From NCBI GenBank assembly GCA_903898215.1, contig CAIUEQ010000277.1, positions 1 through 16,671 of the forward strand: a stretch of DNA of 16,671 bases. The letters run 5' to 3'. This DNA comes from an uncultured Bacteroidota bacterium (GTDB lineage Bacteria; Bacteroidota; Bacteroidia; UKL13-3). Below, piece after piece: positions 1 through 7,962 of the stretch (position 1 is the first letter of the stretch; the number at the start of each line of letters is the position of its first letter). A model generated the notes under the pieces. That model had not been told where the DNA came from. It worked only from the letters and a program-made list of their open reading frames with translations, and made no database searches. The translations under genes were made by a program, and so were the position numbers.

Positions 1-51
1 GAAAGAAAAACTTTAAATAATTTCATTTAAAAGAAATGTTTATTGTAAAAA

Positions 52-873
52 TTAATTTGTAAAAAGTAGATAAAAAAACATTGCTGGAACAGCTAAAAAC
101 AATCCGTCAAATCGATCTAACATTCCACCATGTCCGGGTAAAATTGTTCCCGAATCTTTGATATGTAAATTTCGTTTTAACAAAGATTCAAACAGGTCAC
201 CAAATGTTCCGAATACAGTTACCAATATGGCAATAATTAGCCAGTCAATTTTGGTGATATCATCAAAGCTTGGAAGAAATGAAATAGTATAGGCAACTGC
301 TAAAGAAAACAACAAACCTCCTGCAAATCCTTCCCAAGTTTTTTTAGGAGATACCCTTTCAAATAATTTGTGTTTTCCGAAATTTTTGCCTGCTAAATAA
401 GCTCCTGTATCGCTTGCCCAAAGCAATAGAAAAAAGCCCATTGGCAATCCGGCACTATATTCTACAGAATCAAAAAATGCTGTTTTGGAAAGCATTACAA
501 TTGGCAAGGTGATATAAATAATTCCTAAAACCTGAAATGCGAGAGTTGAGAATTCGGTATGAGTATTTTCATATAATTTGATGATGAAAATAATTAAAAA
601 TATTGGAATCAAATTATAATACCATGCGAGAGATAAATGTGCCGAAAAAGTAATCGAAAACATTACAAACATGACTGAACCTGCAATGATTCCTAAATAT
701 TTTTCAAGCCATGATTTATCCGGCAAAACCAATTCATAAAATTCTTTTAAACAAAGAAAATTTACAGCAAACAATAATATGAAAAAAGAAATATTGCTTA
801 ACATGATGCACCCAACAACGGCAGTAACATATATGAATCCGGTTATTGTTCGTTGCAAAAAATTACTTCTCAT
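52..873 (-). CDS. cdsA: Phosphatidate cytidylyltransferase (CDP-diacylglycerol synthase)
   Basis: Makes CDP-diacylglycerol from CTP and phosphatidic acid, the branch point of membrane phospholipid synthesis; an integral inner-membrane enzyme. The 273-residue product has the usual family length and is mostly hydrophobic helices. The C-terminal family signature is intact at residues 230-254: S-x-x-KR, then KDSG at 239-242, then PGHGGMLDR at 246-254. The earlier conserved stretches DTGAY (155-159) and SPKKTWEG (175-182) are also present. The ATG start is followed by a short basic stretch and then a membrane helix. It lies 6 bases after the DUF2007-like gene and is probably cotranscribed with it and the CPBP protease gene. 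Identification is secure from the signature. Confidence 0.96.
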   Translation of the reverse strand: MRSNFLQRTITGFIYVTAVVGCIMLSNISFFILLFAVNFLCLKEFYELVLPDKSWLEKYLGIIAGSVMFVMFSITFSAHLSLAWYYNLIPIFLIIFIIKLYENTHTEFSTLAFQVLGIIYITLPIVMLSKTAFFDSVEYSAGLPMGFFLLLWASDTGAYLAGKNFGKHKLFERVSPKKTWEGFAGGLLFSLAVAYTISFLPSFDDITKIDWLIIAILVTVFGTFGDLFESLLKRNLHIKDSGTILPGHGGMLDRFDGLFLAVPAMFFYLLFTN

Positions 874-879
874 TGACGT

Positions 880-1083
880 TTAATTTTTATTATTTAAAAA
901 AGTGATTGCATCGGCCTCATCAACTTCATTTACTAAAATATCAATATTGCCAAATGCCTGAAGACTGCTGTCCTTCTTATTCATCTCAACTGCATCAATG
1001 CCATTCTCACGAAGCATTGTTAACACAATTTGTGCTTCGATAGAATTTGTTGTTGTAAAAACTTTTACCCAATTATCCTTCAT
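880..1083 (-). CDS. DUF2007-like small protein (putative signal-transducing protein family)
   Basis: A 67-residue soluble protein of unknown role. It opens with WVKVFTTTN, followed by an amphipathic helix (about residues 14-28, EAQIVLTMLRENGI) and a beta-rich end with NIDILVNEVDEADA. This is the pattern of the DUF2007 family, small ferredoxin-like-fold proteins common in Bacteroidota. Its start codon overlaps the end of the CPBP protease gene by 11 bases, and cdsA follows after 6 bases, so the three genes look translationally linked. There are no catalytic motifs to assign a reaction. Family membership is recognised from sequence pattern only; the function is unknown. Confidence 0.8.
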   Translation of the reverse strand: MKDNWVKVFTTTNSIEAQIVLTMLRENGIDAVEMNKKDSSLQAFGNIDILVNEVDEADAITFLNNKN

Positions 1084-2014
1084 AAATTTGTTCCTCCTTT
1101 TTTTGGTTGATATGCATCAGATAAATAATTCCAACACACAAAATAAAACTAAGCACATTAATATACACAGGAAAAATATAATCCTCCTTCAAGAAATCAA
1201 TCGCACCTTCATTCCATTTATAATAACTGGCAAGCAATGCCAATAAGTTATTGATAAAATGTGCAATCACCGATACCCACAAACTTCCTGAATAGGCAAA
1301 CATATACCCCAGAAAAACTCCAAGAGTTAAACGTGGCAGAAATCCAAAAAACTGCATGTGAAATGCACTGAAAATAATTGCAGTTGTCCAAACAGCAACA
1401 TGCTTGTTCTTAAAACACATCACAAAAAATTGTTGCAAAGCACCTCTAAATAAAAGCTCTTCACAAAAAGCCGGAATTAAAGCAACAACAATGATGTTTA
1501 TTAATAATCCGCCAAATGAATCTGTTTTAATAAACGCTTGAGTGAGTTGTGCAGCAGAGTCTTCGGCAGCTCTTAACAGATGCTCAATACTGGCCATTGA
1601 ATCAGGAAAAGTGATACTTCCATTAAAATAAATTAGCCATGAAATAAGAGGTGTTGAAATGATCATCAACGCTAAACCAAATGAAATATCTTTAAAAGTA
1701 AATCGAGATTTTATATTTAAAAATGTTGCTGAATCCTGCTGAATTGCTTTTGGGAAAAACCATGCAGGAACAACAAACAATCCTATAGAAATAAATACCT
1801 GTAAAAATTTTGCAGCATTAAGAACATTGGGGTCGGTAGAAATATTTGAAAGAATAGAAAAATCTTTCATCACATCTATACCAAAAAATGGTTTTAAAAA
1901 TAACATTCCAAAAACTGAAAACGCAGAATAAAAAAATACCACCATCCCGATAAAAATCAGAAAGCGTGAGATAAAAAAAAGTATCTGTGATTGTACTGAA
2001 ACGTTTTCGCGCAT
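1073..2014 (-). CDS. CPBP-family intramembrane metalloprotease
   Basis: A polytopic membrane protein of 313 residues from the chosen start. The family motifs are all present: EELLFRG at residues 185-191 (the two glutamates plus arginine of motif 1), FSAFHMQFF with His219 (motif 2), and HFINN with His252 and Asn255/256 (motif 3). These residues line the metal-dependent active site in the Rce1/CPBP (Abi) family. The substrate cannot be inferred. A longer reading frame begins at a TTG at 2044, but the ATG at 2014 (MRENVSVQ) is preferred: it avoids overlap with the divergent dusB leader and starts shortly before the first membrane helix. It leads the minus-strand group with the DUF2007-like gene and cdsA. 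Confidence 0.9.
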   Translation of the reverse strand: MRENVSVQSQILFFISRFLIFIGMVVFFYSAFSVFGMLFLKPFFGIDVMKDFSILSNISTDPNVLNAAKFLQVFISIGLFVVPAWFFPKAIQQDSATFLNIKSRFTFKDISFGLALMIISTPLISWLIYFNGSITFPDSMASIEHLLRAAEDSAAQLTQAFIKTDSFGGLLINIIVVALIPAFCEELLFRGALQQFFVMCFKNKHVAVWTTAIIFSAFHMQFFGFLPRLTLGVFLGYMFAYSGSLWVSVIAHFINNLLALLASYYKWNEGAIDFLKEDYIFPVYINVLSFILCVGIIYLMHINQKKEEQIYEG

Positions 2015-2019
2015 TTGCG

Positions 2020-2027
2020 TATTTTTG
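2020..2027 (+). promoter_or_regulatory. Candidate -7 promoter element for dusB
   Basis: TATTTTTG matches the Bacteroidota sigma-A -7 consensus TAnnTTTG exactly. It would place transcription start about 15 bases before the dusB TTG start. No convincing -33 TTG lies at the expected spacing, so this is tentative. The whole divergent gap to the CPBP gene is only about 33 bases, so the two promoters must overlap or lie partly inside coding sequence. Confidence 0.35.
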
Positions 2028-2047
2028 TCGCGCAAAATAAACAAGTA

Positions 2048-3040
2048 TTGGTTAAAATAGGAAAAATAGATTTGGGGGAGTTCCCTCTTTTACTCGCTCC
2101 GATGGAAGATGTGAGTGATCCGCCTTTTCGTGCGGTATGTAAAGACAATGGTGCCGACCTGATGTATACAGAATTTATTTCTTCGGAGGGATTGATTCGT
2201 GATGCCATAAAAAGTTTAAAGAAACTGGAGTTTTTTGAATACGAACGCCCGATTGGAATACAAATTTTTGGCGGAGATGAGGAAGCCATGCGCATGGCAA
2301 CACAAATTGTAGATGCCACAAATCCCGATTTAGTGGATATTAATTTTGGTTGCCCGGTAAAAAAAGTGGTATGCAAAGGTGCCGGTGCCGGAGTTTTAAA
2401 AGATGTTCCTCTGATGGTAAGATTGACGGAGGCTGTTGTAAAGTCAACACATTTGCCTGTAACAGTTAAAACACGTTTGGGTTGGGATGATAATAGCCGT
2501 AATATTATGGATGTTGCCGAACGTCTTCAGGATGTTGGCATACAAGCATTATCCATACACGGCCGAACTCGCACTCAAATGTATAAAGGTGAAGCCGATT
2601 GGAGTTTGATAGCCAAAGTGAAAGAAAACCAAAGAATTCATATTCCAATTTTTGGTAATGGAGATATTGATTCACCGCAGAAAGCACTAGAATATAAAAA
2701 CCGTTTTGGGGTAGATGGAATTATGATTGGTCGTGCCGCAATTGGTTATCCTTGGATATTTAACGAGATCAAACATTATTTTAAAACAGGAGAAGAATTA
2801 CCTCCCCCAACAATTGCCGAACGTGTAAAAGTTTGCCGCAAGCATTTAAACTTTTCAATTAAATGGAAAGGCGATGTGTTGGGATTGCTTGAAATGCGTA
2901 GGCATTACAGTCAGTATTTTAAAGGACTTCCAAATTTTAAAGAATACCGTATGCAGTTGGTTACACTTGATGATTTTGATTTAGTGAATGGAGTATTGGA
3001 AGAAGTTTCAGAAAAATATTCTCAACTGACGCCAGAGTAA
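2048..3040 (+). CDS. dusB: tRNA-dihydrouridine synthase DusB
   Basis: FMN enzyme that reduces uridine to dihydrouridine in tRNA, in the cytoplasm. The TIM-barrel family motifs are intact: LAPMEDVSD at about residues 16-24 (FMN site), DINFGCP with the catalytic cysteine at about residue 102, GAGAG just after it, KTRLGWDD, IHGRTRTQMYKG, and the FMN-phosphate motifs FGNGDI and IMIGRAAIG. The frame is open from a TTG at 2015. I chose the TTG at 2048 because the resulting MVKIGKIDL start matches the usual DusB N-terminus, and because it lies downstream of the candidate promoter. That gives 330 residues, a normal length. The start is less certain than the identity. It is transcribed alone or leads into the nuo spacer. 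Confidence 0.94.
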   Translation: MVKIGKIDLGEFPLLLAPMEDVSDPPFRAVCKDNGADLMYTEFISSEGLIRDAIKSLKKLEFFEYERPIGIQIFGGDEEAMRMATQIVDATNPDLVDINFGCPVKKVVCKGAGAGVLKDVPLMVRLTEAVVKSTHLPVTVKTRLGWDDNSRNIMDVAERLQDVGIQALSIHGRTRTQMYKGEADWSLIAKVKENQRIHIPIFGNGDIDSPQKALEYKNRFGVDGIMIGRAAIGYPWIFNEIKHYFKTGEELPPPTIAERVKVCRKHLNFSIKWKGDVLGLLEMRRHYSQYFKGLPNFKEYRMQLVTLDDFDLVNGVLEEVSEKYSQLTPE

Positions 3041-3132
3041 AAAAAATAAAAGCAGAAAAACGTTACAACAATTAAAAAGTATTTAAACAATTCTGATGCT
3101 ATGTTGTTAAGATAGCGTTCGTTAAATATATT

Positions 3133-3152
3133 ATGATACAAATCATTTTTTT
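3133..3152 (+). terminator. Weak candidate terminator after dusB
   Basis: A 5-bp perfect stem ATGAT/ATCAT with a 4-base loop runs straight into seven T residues. The stem is short and AT-only except for one G-C pair, so it may be chance in AT-rich DNA. It is the best terminator-like structure between dusB and nuoA. A second hairpin (GCTAT 3098-3102 with ATAGC 3112-3116) lacks a T-tract. Confidence 0.25.
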
Positions 3153-3169
3153 ATATATTTACCGAGCAA

Positions 3170-3177
3170 TACATTTG
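3170..3177 (+). promoter_or_regulatory. Candidate -7 promoter element for the nuo operon
   Basis: TACATTTG matches the Bacteroidota consensus TAnnTTTG exactly, 14 bases before the nuoA ATG. It would give a leader of only about 10 bases. The expected -33 TTG is not visible upstream, where there is a T-run instead. The 151-base dusB-nuoA spacer is the only place before the compact gene block where an operon promoter would be expected. Confidence 0.35.
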
Positions 3178-3191
3178 AAGGCGAAAATATT

Positions 3192-3542
3192 ATGGGTTCA
3201 TCAGCTCTTATCCTATTAACACTTTGTGGAATTGCCTTTGCGGGAGCAGGTATTTTACTCTCTTGGGCGGTTGCAAAAACATCAAAAAATTCACAGAAAG
3301 GTGAAACTTACGAATGTGGAATTCCAACATCAGGAACTTCTTGGATACAATTTAACGTAGGATATTATTTATTCGCATTGATATTTTTAGTATTCGATGT
3401 GGAACTTGTTTTTATGTATCCATGGGCAGTTGTTGTGAAAGAAGTTGGCATGCCTGCATTATTTGAAATTCTAGTATTTATGTTCATTCTGTTTATGGGT
3501 TTATTATATGCATGGAAGAAAGGAGCTTTGGAATGGAAATAA
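3192..3542 (+). CDS. nuoA: NADH-quinone oxidoreductase subunit A
   Basis: Small three-helix membrane subunit at the junction of the peripheral and membrane arms of complex I, near the quinone channel. The 116-residue product has the conserved loop with ETYECGIP (residues 38-45; the ECG core is 41-43) and the second-helix motif FLVFDVELVF (about 65-74) with the conserved Asp and Glu. Length is normal. It opens the nuo operon, and its last codons overlap nuoB by 10 bases if nuoB starts at 3533. Identity is secure from motifs and context. Confidence 0.96.
   Translation: MGSSALILLTLCGIAFAGAGILLSWAVAKTSKNSQKGETYECGIPTSGTSWIQFNVGYYLFALIFLVFDVELVFMYPWAVVVKEVGMPALFEILVFMFILFMGLLYAWKKGALEWK
3519..3525 (+). 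promoter_or_regulatory. Shine-Dalgarno sequence for nuoB
   Basis: AAAGGAG lies 7 bases before the ATG at 3533, inside the end of nuoA. Strong Shine-Dalgarno sequences are otherwise scarce in this window. It supports 3533 rather than the upstream in-frame ATG at 3512 as the nuoB start. Confidence 0.55.
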
Positions 3543-4075
3543 ATAAAAGCATGGAAGGTAAATTAACTTTCCCAGGCCAAATTCACGAAACTACCGATGG
3601 TGGAATTTTAGTTACCAAATTAGATGATGTAATTAATTGGGCTCGTTCCAATTCTTTATGGCCATTAGTGTTTGGAACAAGTTGCTGCGCTATTGAAATG
3701 ATGTCGGCAGCTGATGCTAAATATGATTGGTCGCGCTTTGGTTTTGAAGTTGCACGTGCAACACCTCGCCAAGCAGATTTAATTATTGTTGCAGGAACAA
3801 TCGTAATGAAAATGGCTCCTGTTTTAAAACGTTTATACGATCAAATGCCTGACCCAAAATATGTGATAGCAATGGGTGCTTGTACAATTTCAGGAGGACC
3901 GTTTTTTTATAATACTTATTCAGTTGTTAAAGGCGTTGACCATGTTATTCCGGTTGATGTTTATATTCCGGGATGTCCACCACGACCAGAAGCATTGCTT
4001 CATTCGATGATTACCCTTCAGGAAAAAATCAAACACGAACAATATTTCAAAAAGAAAATAGAAGAGATTAGATGA
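3533..4075 (+). CDS. nuoB: NADH-quinone oxidoreductase subunit B
   Basis: Carries iron-sulfur cluster N2, the last cluster before quinone, in the connecting module of complex I. From the 3533 start the product is 180 residues, and the four cluster ligands are visible: the adjacent pair in GTSCCAIE (Cys51, Cys52), Cys117 in MGACTISGG and Cys148 in YIPGCPPRPE. The frame stays open back to an ATG at 3512, but the AAAGGAG at 3519-3525 favours 3533. Its stop overlaps the nuoC start as ATGA, suggesting coupled translation. Nothing is missing compared with the family. Confidence 0.96.
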   Translation: MEINKSMEGKLTFPGQIHETTDGGILVTKLDDVINWARSNSLWPLVFGTSCCAIEMMSAADAKYDWSRFGFEVARATPRQADLIIVAGTIVMKMAPVLKRLYDQMPDPKYVIAMGACTISGGPFFYNTYSVVKGVDHVIPVDVYIPGCPPRPEALLHSMITLQEKIKHEQYFKKKIEEIR

Positions 4076-4527
4076 GCACCGAAGAATTAAAAAATAGCAT
4101 CACCGCAATTTTACCTTCATCAACTTTTGATGAAACGGGAGAATTTTTAAATGTTGTTATTACTTCTGAAGAATTGCTTCCTTTAATGAATACTCTTCGC
4201 ACAAAAAGCGAGTTTGATTTCGACTTTTTATTCTGTTTAACTTGCATTGATTGGAAAGATCATTTGATGATGGTATACCATTTACTTTCAAAAACTCATC
4301 AGCATACTTTAGTTATTAAAGCAAAAATTGCAGACCGTAACAATGCTCAAATTGAAACTGTTTGTAATATATGGCGAACAGCCGAATTTCATGAACGTGA
4401 AGTTTTTGATTTGTTCGGAGTAAAATTTATCAATCATCCTGATTTGCGTAGATTATTTTTAAGTGACGACTGGGTAGGTCATCCTTTAAGAAAAGATTAC
4501 ACAGACGAAAATATGATATCGTTATGA
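4072..4527 (+). CDS. nuoC: NADH-quinone oxidoreductase subunit C
   Basis: The 30-kDa-type subunit of the complex I connecting module; it packs against NuoD and NuoB. The 151-residue product has the C-terminal family signature: HEREVFDLFGVKF at about 107-119, HPDLRRLFLSDDW at 122-134 and GHPLRKDY at 136-143. It is a separate gene, not fused to nuoD as in E. coli or Bacteroides. ATGA overlaps at both ends link it to nuoB and nuoD. Confidence 0.95.
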   Translation: MSTEELKNSITAILPSSTFDETGEFLNVVITSEELLPLMNTLRTKSEFDFDFLFCLTCIDWKDHLMMVYHLLSKTHQHTLVIKAKIADRNNAQIETVCNIWRTAEFHEREVFDLFGVKFINHPDLRRLFLSDDWVGHPLRKDYTDENMISL

Positions 4528-5648
4528 GAGGCCTGATAGGAGAAGATATATTAACCGAAGAAGGTGAGTTCATTATTAATATGGGCCCTCAGCATCCATC
4601 AACTCATGGTGTATTGCATTTAAAAATTTGGCTTGACGGTGAAACTGTAAAAAGAATTCAGCCAAATTTAGGATACATACATCGCTCTATCGAAAAGATG
4701 AGTGAAAGTCTTTCTTATCGCAACTTTATTTTTGCTACTAGCCGCATGGATTATTTAGCGGCACATGTCAATAATGAAGCTTGCGCTTTAACCGTTGAAA
4801 AAGGTTTACAACTTGAAGTTCCACAACGTGCAAAAGTTATTCGCACAATTTTGTCGGAACTTACCAGACTTCAATCACACCAATTATGGTGGGGTTGTAC
4901 AGGTTTAGATTTAGGAGGAGTTACTCCTTTCTTTTATGCATTCCGCGAACGTGAAGCGATCATGGAAATTTTTGAAGAAACTTGTGGTGCCCGTCTCACA
5001 CAAAACTATATGGTGCCAGGAGGTATCATGTATGATGTGCATCCAAATTTTCAGAAGAGAGTAAAAGATGTGATGATTCAGATCAAAGGGAAATTTGAAG
5101 AGTATGATAATATCATGACCGGTAATGTGATCTTAGAAAATCGTTTAAAAGGTGTAGGATATTTATCAAAAGAAGACGCATTAAGTTATGGAGTTACCGG
5201 ACCAACTGCAAGAGCATCTGGTTTAAGTTGCGATCTCAGAAAATCAAATCCATATTCCGCTTACGATCAAGTTCAGTTTGATGAAATATTAGATACAGGC
5301 GGAGATTGTTATGCAAGATACATGGTGCGAATGAGGGAAATGAGACAATCAGTTTCAATCATCGAACAATTAATTGATAATATTCCGGAAGGAGATTTTC
5401 AGGCAAAAACAAAAAATGTAATAAAACTTCCTAAAGGAGAATTTTACCAAAGAGTGGAAACTCCAAGAGGAGAGTTGGGAGTGTTTATAGTGAGTGATGG
5501 CGCAGCAAGTCCTTATAGAATTAAATATCGTTCACCCGGATTTTCAAATTTATCAGCTTTGCCAATCATGGCTAAAGGTGGAAAAATTGGAGACTTGGTA
5601 GCAATAATGGCAACAATTGATTTGGTAATTCCTGATATCGACAGATGA
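4524..5648 (+). CDS. nuoD: NADH-quinone oxidoreductase subunit D
   Basis: The 49-kDa-type subunit, related to the large subunit of [NiFe] hydrogenases, that forms the quinone-binding pocket with NuoB. The 374-residue product shows MGPQHPSTHG at 20-29 with His28, and SRMDY with Tyr77. These two residues have the same 49-residue spacing as the quinone-contacting His and Tyr of the Thermus Nqo4 subunit. Other landmarks are the invariant EL-TRLQSH stretch and the C-terminus VIPDIDR, which shows that the protein is complete. The gene runs directly into nuoH through an ATGA overlap. There is therefore no room or remnant for nuoE, nuoF and nuoG, which normally sit at this point. Confidence 0.96.
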   Translation: MRGLIGEDILTEEGEFIINMGPQHPSTHGVLHLKIWLDGETVKRIQPNLGYIHRSIEKMSESLSYRNFIFATSRMDYLAAHVNNEACALTVEKGLQLEVPQRAKVIRTILSELTRLQSHQLWWGCTGLDLGGVTPFFYAFREREAIMEIFEETCGARLTQNYMVPGGIMYDVHPNFQKRVKDVMIQIKGKFEEYDNIMTGNVILENRLKGVGYLSKEDALSYGVTGPTARASGLSCDLRKSNPYSAYDQVQFDEILDTGGDCYARYMVRMREMRQSVSIIEQLIDNIPEGDFQAKTKNVIKLPKGEFYQRVETPRGELGVFIVSDGAASPYRIKYRSPGFSNLSALPIMAKGGKIGDLVAIMATIDLVIPDIDR

Positions 5649-6739
5649 GAATATTTTTATCATATAGCTTTTCGGCACTGGCAACTTTTATCCATAGTTT
5701 CCTAGCAGGTTTAATCTCAAACGGGATGTTTTTACTTGTTACCGAAATGGTAATTACCGGAGTGAGTCTTATCGTTTTTTTAGTGCTGTTATGTTTCTTT
5801 TTAGGATACATGGAACGCAGGGTTGCAGCATTTATGGAAATTCGTTTAGGCCCAAATCGTGTTGGTCCGCAAGGAACTTTACAAATTGTTGCTGATACTG
5901 TAAAATTATTGTTCAAAGAAGGGCTTACACCGGATAGTTCTGATAAATTTCTATTCAACCTAGCTCCATTTATTATGGTGGTAGCTTCAATGTTAGTAGT
6001 AGCTCCAATTGCATTTGCAAAAGATTTTCAATTGTACGACATCAATATTGGGGTATTATATGTTTCGGCAGTTTCTTCTATCAGTGTGATTGGAATATTG
6101 ATGGCAGGCTGGTCGAGTAATAATAAATATTCATTACTTGGCGCAATGCGAAGTGGAGCTCAGATTGTGAGTTATGAATTATCTGTTGGTTTATCATTAA
6201 TATCTATAGTTATTTTAAGCGGAAGTTTAAGTCTTGGAGATATTGTTAAGAGTCAGGAAAACGGATGGTGGATCATCAAAGGACATATTCCAATTATTAT
6301 TTCATTTGTAATTTTTGTAATCGCTTCTACAGCTGAAATTAACCGTGCACCTTTTGATTTGGCAGAAGCTGACCAAGAGCTAACCGGAGGATTTCATACC
6401 GAATATGCAGGAATGAAATTCGCAATGTTTTTATTATCTGAATATATCAATCTGTTTGTGGTATCGGCAATTGCGGCAACATTATTTTTAGGTGGTTGGA
6501 TGCCTTTTCATATTGGAGGATTAGTATCTTTTAATCATATTATGGATTATATTCCTTCATCGTTATGGTTTTTTGGCAAAACATTTTTTGTGATATTTAT
6601 TATCATGTGGTTTAGATGGACATTCCCTCGTTTGAGAGTTGATCAGCTACTCACACTTGAGTGGAAATATTTATTACCAATAAGTATGGTGAATGTGATT
6701 TTTGTAACTGTGATGGCGATAATGGGTTGGCATTTATAA
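5645..6739 (+). CDS. nuoH: NADH-quinone oxidoreductase subunit H
   Basis: Membrane subunit that completes the quinone chamber and couples it to the proton-pumping arm. The 364-residue, strongly hydrophobic product carries MERRVAAFMEIR followed by LGPNRVGPQG (about 56-77) and the acidic loop RAPFDLAEADQEL with GGFHTEY just after it (about 234-254). The N-terminus is somewhat extended before the first conserved helix. The ATGA overlap with nuoD supports this start, though Met28 or Met35 could also initiate. Identity is secure. Confidence 0.96.
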   Translation: MRIFLSYSFSALATFIHSFLAGLISNGMFLLVTEMVITGVSLIVFLVLLCFFLGYMERRVAAFMEIRLGPNRVGPQGTLQIVADTVKLLFKEGLTPDSSDKFLFNLAPFIMVVASMLVVAPIAFAKDFQLYDINIGVLYVSAVSSISVIGILMAGWSSNNKYSLLGAMRSGAQIVSYELSVGLSLISIVILSGSLSLGDIVKSQENGWWIIKGHIPIIISFVIFVIASTAEINRAPFDLAEADQELTGGFHTEYAGMKFAMFLLSEYINLFVVSAIAATLFLGGWMPFHIGGLVSFNHIMDYIPSSLWFFGKTFFVIFIIMWFRWTFPRLRVDQLLTLEWKYLLPISMVNVIFVTVMAIMGWHL

Positions 6740-6770
6740 TAGTTGGAAATTGAGAATGAATAATTTAGAA

Positions 6771-6801
6771 TTAATAACGAATAACTTAATAACTCAATAA
6801 C
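6771..6801. repeat. nAATAAC heptad array before nuoI
   Basis: Four tandem 7-8-base units ending in AATAAC fill the last 31 bases of the nuoH-nuoI spacer, and the GTG start of nuoI follows immediately. The same spacer shares the 12-mer AATTTAGAATTA (6762-6773) with the nuoI-nuoJ spacer (7280-7291). The unit is the same as in the arrays before nuoJ, the 14441 gene and purA. Confidence 0.75.
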
Positions 6802-7278
6802 GTGTTTCTAAAAGAGTATTTCGGCACAATATATAAATCAGTTAAATCCTTACTTATCGGGATGAAAGTGACGGGATATTATTTTACCCATCTCAAAGAA
6901 ATTCAAACTGAAGAGTATCCTGATAATCGTGCAACCTTAAAAATGTTTGATCGTTTTAAAGGTGAAGTAGTAATGCCCCATGATGAAAACAACGAGCATC
7001 GCTGCACAGGTTGCCAAGCTTGTGAAATTGCTTGTCCCAACGGAACAATAAAAATCATTACCAAACAGGAAATACTTGCAGACGGAAAAAAGAAAAAACG
7101 TATCGACACATTTGTTTACCGTTTAGACCTTTGTACCATGTGTAATTTGTGTGTGGTGGCTTGTCCTTCTGATGCAATTGTAATGGCTCAGAATTTTGAA
7201 CATAGCGTTTACGATAAAAAACAATTGAAAAAAATATTAAATAATCCCGACTCAAAATTGATGGCGGGTGTAGAGTAA
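6802..7278 (+). CDS. nuoI: NADH-quinone oxidoreductase subunit I
   Basis: Ferredoxin-like subunit carrying clusters N6a and N6b, which pass electrons toward N2 in NuoB. The 158-residue product has both complete [4Fe-4S] motifs: CTGCQACEIACP (Cys68, 71, 74, 78) and CTMCNLCVVACP (Cys111, 114, 117, 121). The start is GTG, directly after an AATAAC repeat array; no in-frame ATG lies close enough upstream. With no NuoG here, NuoI is the outermost recognisable iron-sulfur subunit and the likely entry point for electrons from an unidentified donor (inference from gene content). Confidence 0.95.
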   Translation: MFLKEYFGTIYKSVKSLLIGMKVTGYYFTHLKEIQTEEYPDNRATLKMFDRFKGEVVMPHDENNEHRCTGCQACEIACPNGTIKIITKQEILADGKKKKRIDTFVYRLDLCTMCNLCVVACPSDAIVMAQNFEHSVYDKKQLKKILNNPDSKLMAGVE

Positions 7279-7326
7279 GAATTTAGAATTACTATTTACG
7301 AATTAATTAGAATGCAAACCAAAGTC

Positions 7327-7354
7327 CAACAACTAACAACTAATAACTAATAAC
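7327..7354. repeat. TAAYAAC heptad array before nuoJ
   Basis: Tandem 7-base units: TAACAAC at 7334-7340, then TAATAAC at 7341-7347 and 7348-7354, with a degenerate unit before them. TATA and then the GTG start of nuoJ follow. Because 7 is not a multiple of 3, the TAA triplets place stop codons in all three frames. Confidence 0.75.
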
Positions 7355-7358
7355 TATA

Positions 7359-7874
7359 GTGAGTGCATCAATAATTATATTTTACATTTTAGCAGCCATC
7401 ATTTTGGGTGGAGGAATTCTTGCTGTTACAGCAAGGAAGATTTTCCGTTCGGCTATCTATTTGTTGTTCTCTCTAATAGGTATTGCAGGATTGTATTTTT
7501 TCTTAAACTACGAATTTATTGCTGCTGTGCAAATTGTAGTTTATGTTGGAGGTATTGTAGTACTAATCATTTTTTCAATTTTTCTTACCCATGCTTCGGG
7601 CGCGGATATGCAAGAGCCAAAATTAATACCTGCCTTGTTCTCAGCTTTTGCAGCTTGTTTTGCTTGTGCGCTTGTTATTCTTCTCATCAACAACCATACT
7701 TTTATTCCAACATCAAATACCGTTATTGAACCTACCGTTAAAACTATTGGTCGACAAATGTTGAGTACAACAGAACACGGATTTATATTGCCTTTTGAAG
7801 TGGTGAGTATGTTATTACTCGCAGCTATGATTGGCTCAATTGTTATCGCATTAAAAACAAAACCAAAAGCATGA
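7359..7874 (+). CDS. nuoJ: NADH-quinone oxidoreductase subunit J
   Basis: Five-helix membrane subunit of complex I; its third helix carries the pi-bulge that links quinone chemistry to pumping. The 171-residue product contains AAVQIVVYVGGIVVLIIF (about 55-72), including the conserved YVGG at 62-65 followed by hydrophobic helix. The start is GTG after a TAATAAC repeat array. Downstream lies the four-helix-bundle insertion, so nuoJ and nuoK, which usually abut or overlap, are separated here by 587 bases. Confidence 0.94.
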   Translation: MSASIIIFYILAAIILGGGILAVTARKIFRSAIYLLFSLIGIAGLYFFLNYEFIAAVQIVVYVGGIVVLIIFSIFLTHASGADMQEPKLIPALFSAFAACFACALVILLINNHTFIPTSNTVIEPTVKTIGRQMLSTTEHGFILPFEVVSMLLLAAMIGSIVIALKTKPKA

Positions 7875-7888
7875 CAATAAAAAATAAT

Positions 7889-7926
7889 GAATAATGAACA
7901 TTGAATATCGAATAATGAAGTAGGAA
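7889..7926. repeat. Left heptad array (GAA every 7 bases) before the four-helix-bundle gene
   Basis: GAA occurs at 7889, 7896, 7903, 7910, 7917 and 7924, a perfect 7-base period over six units, with variable AT-rich tetranucleotides between. It is the inverted counterpart of the TTC array at 8411-8453. Confidence 0.85.
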
Positions 7927-7962
7927 TAAATGCCAAAAGAAACAAAAGGTTAAAATTGATTT

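Noticed and set aside
1..26. Possible start of another minus-strand gene (ATG at 26-24, reading MKLFKVF) downstream of cdsA.
   Set aside because: Only eight codons are visible and they match no family I can name, so it cannot be called a gene from this window.
1957..2376. Minus-strand open frame of 139 codons across the start of dusB.
   Set aside because: It is antisense to the conserved FMN-binding region of DusB and resembles no known protein.
6740..6801. Remnant of nuoE, nuoF or nuoG in the nuoH-nuoI spacer.
   Set aside because: The spacer is 62 bases of low-complexity repeat with no coding similarity, and the canonical place for these genes is between nuoD and nuoH, where the genes overlap.
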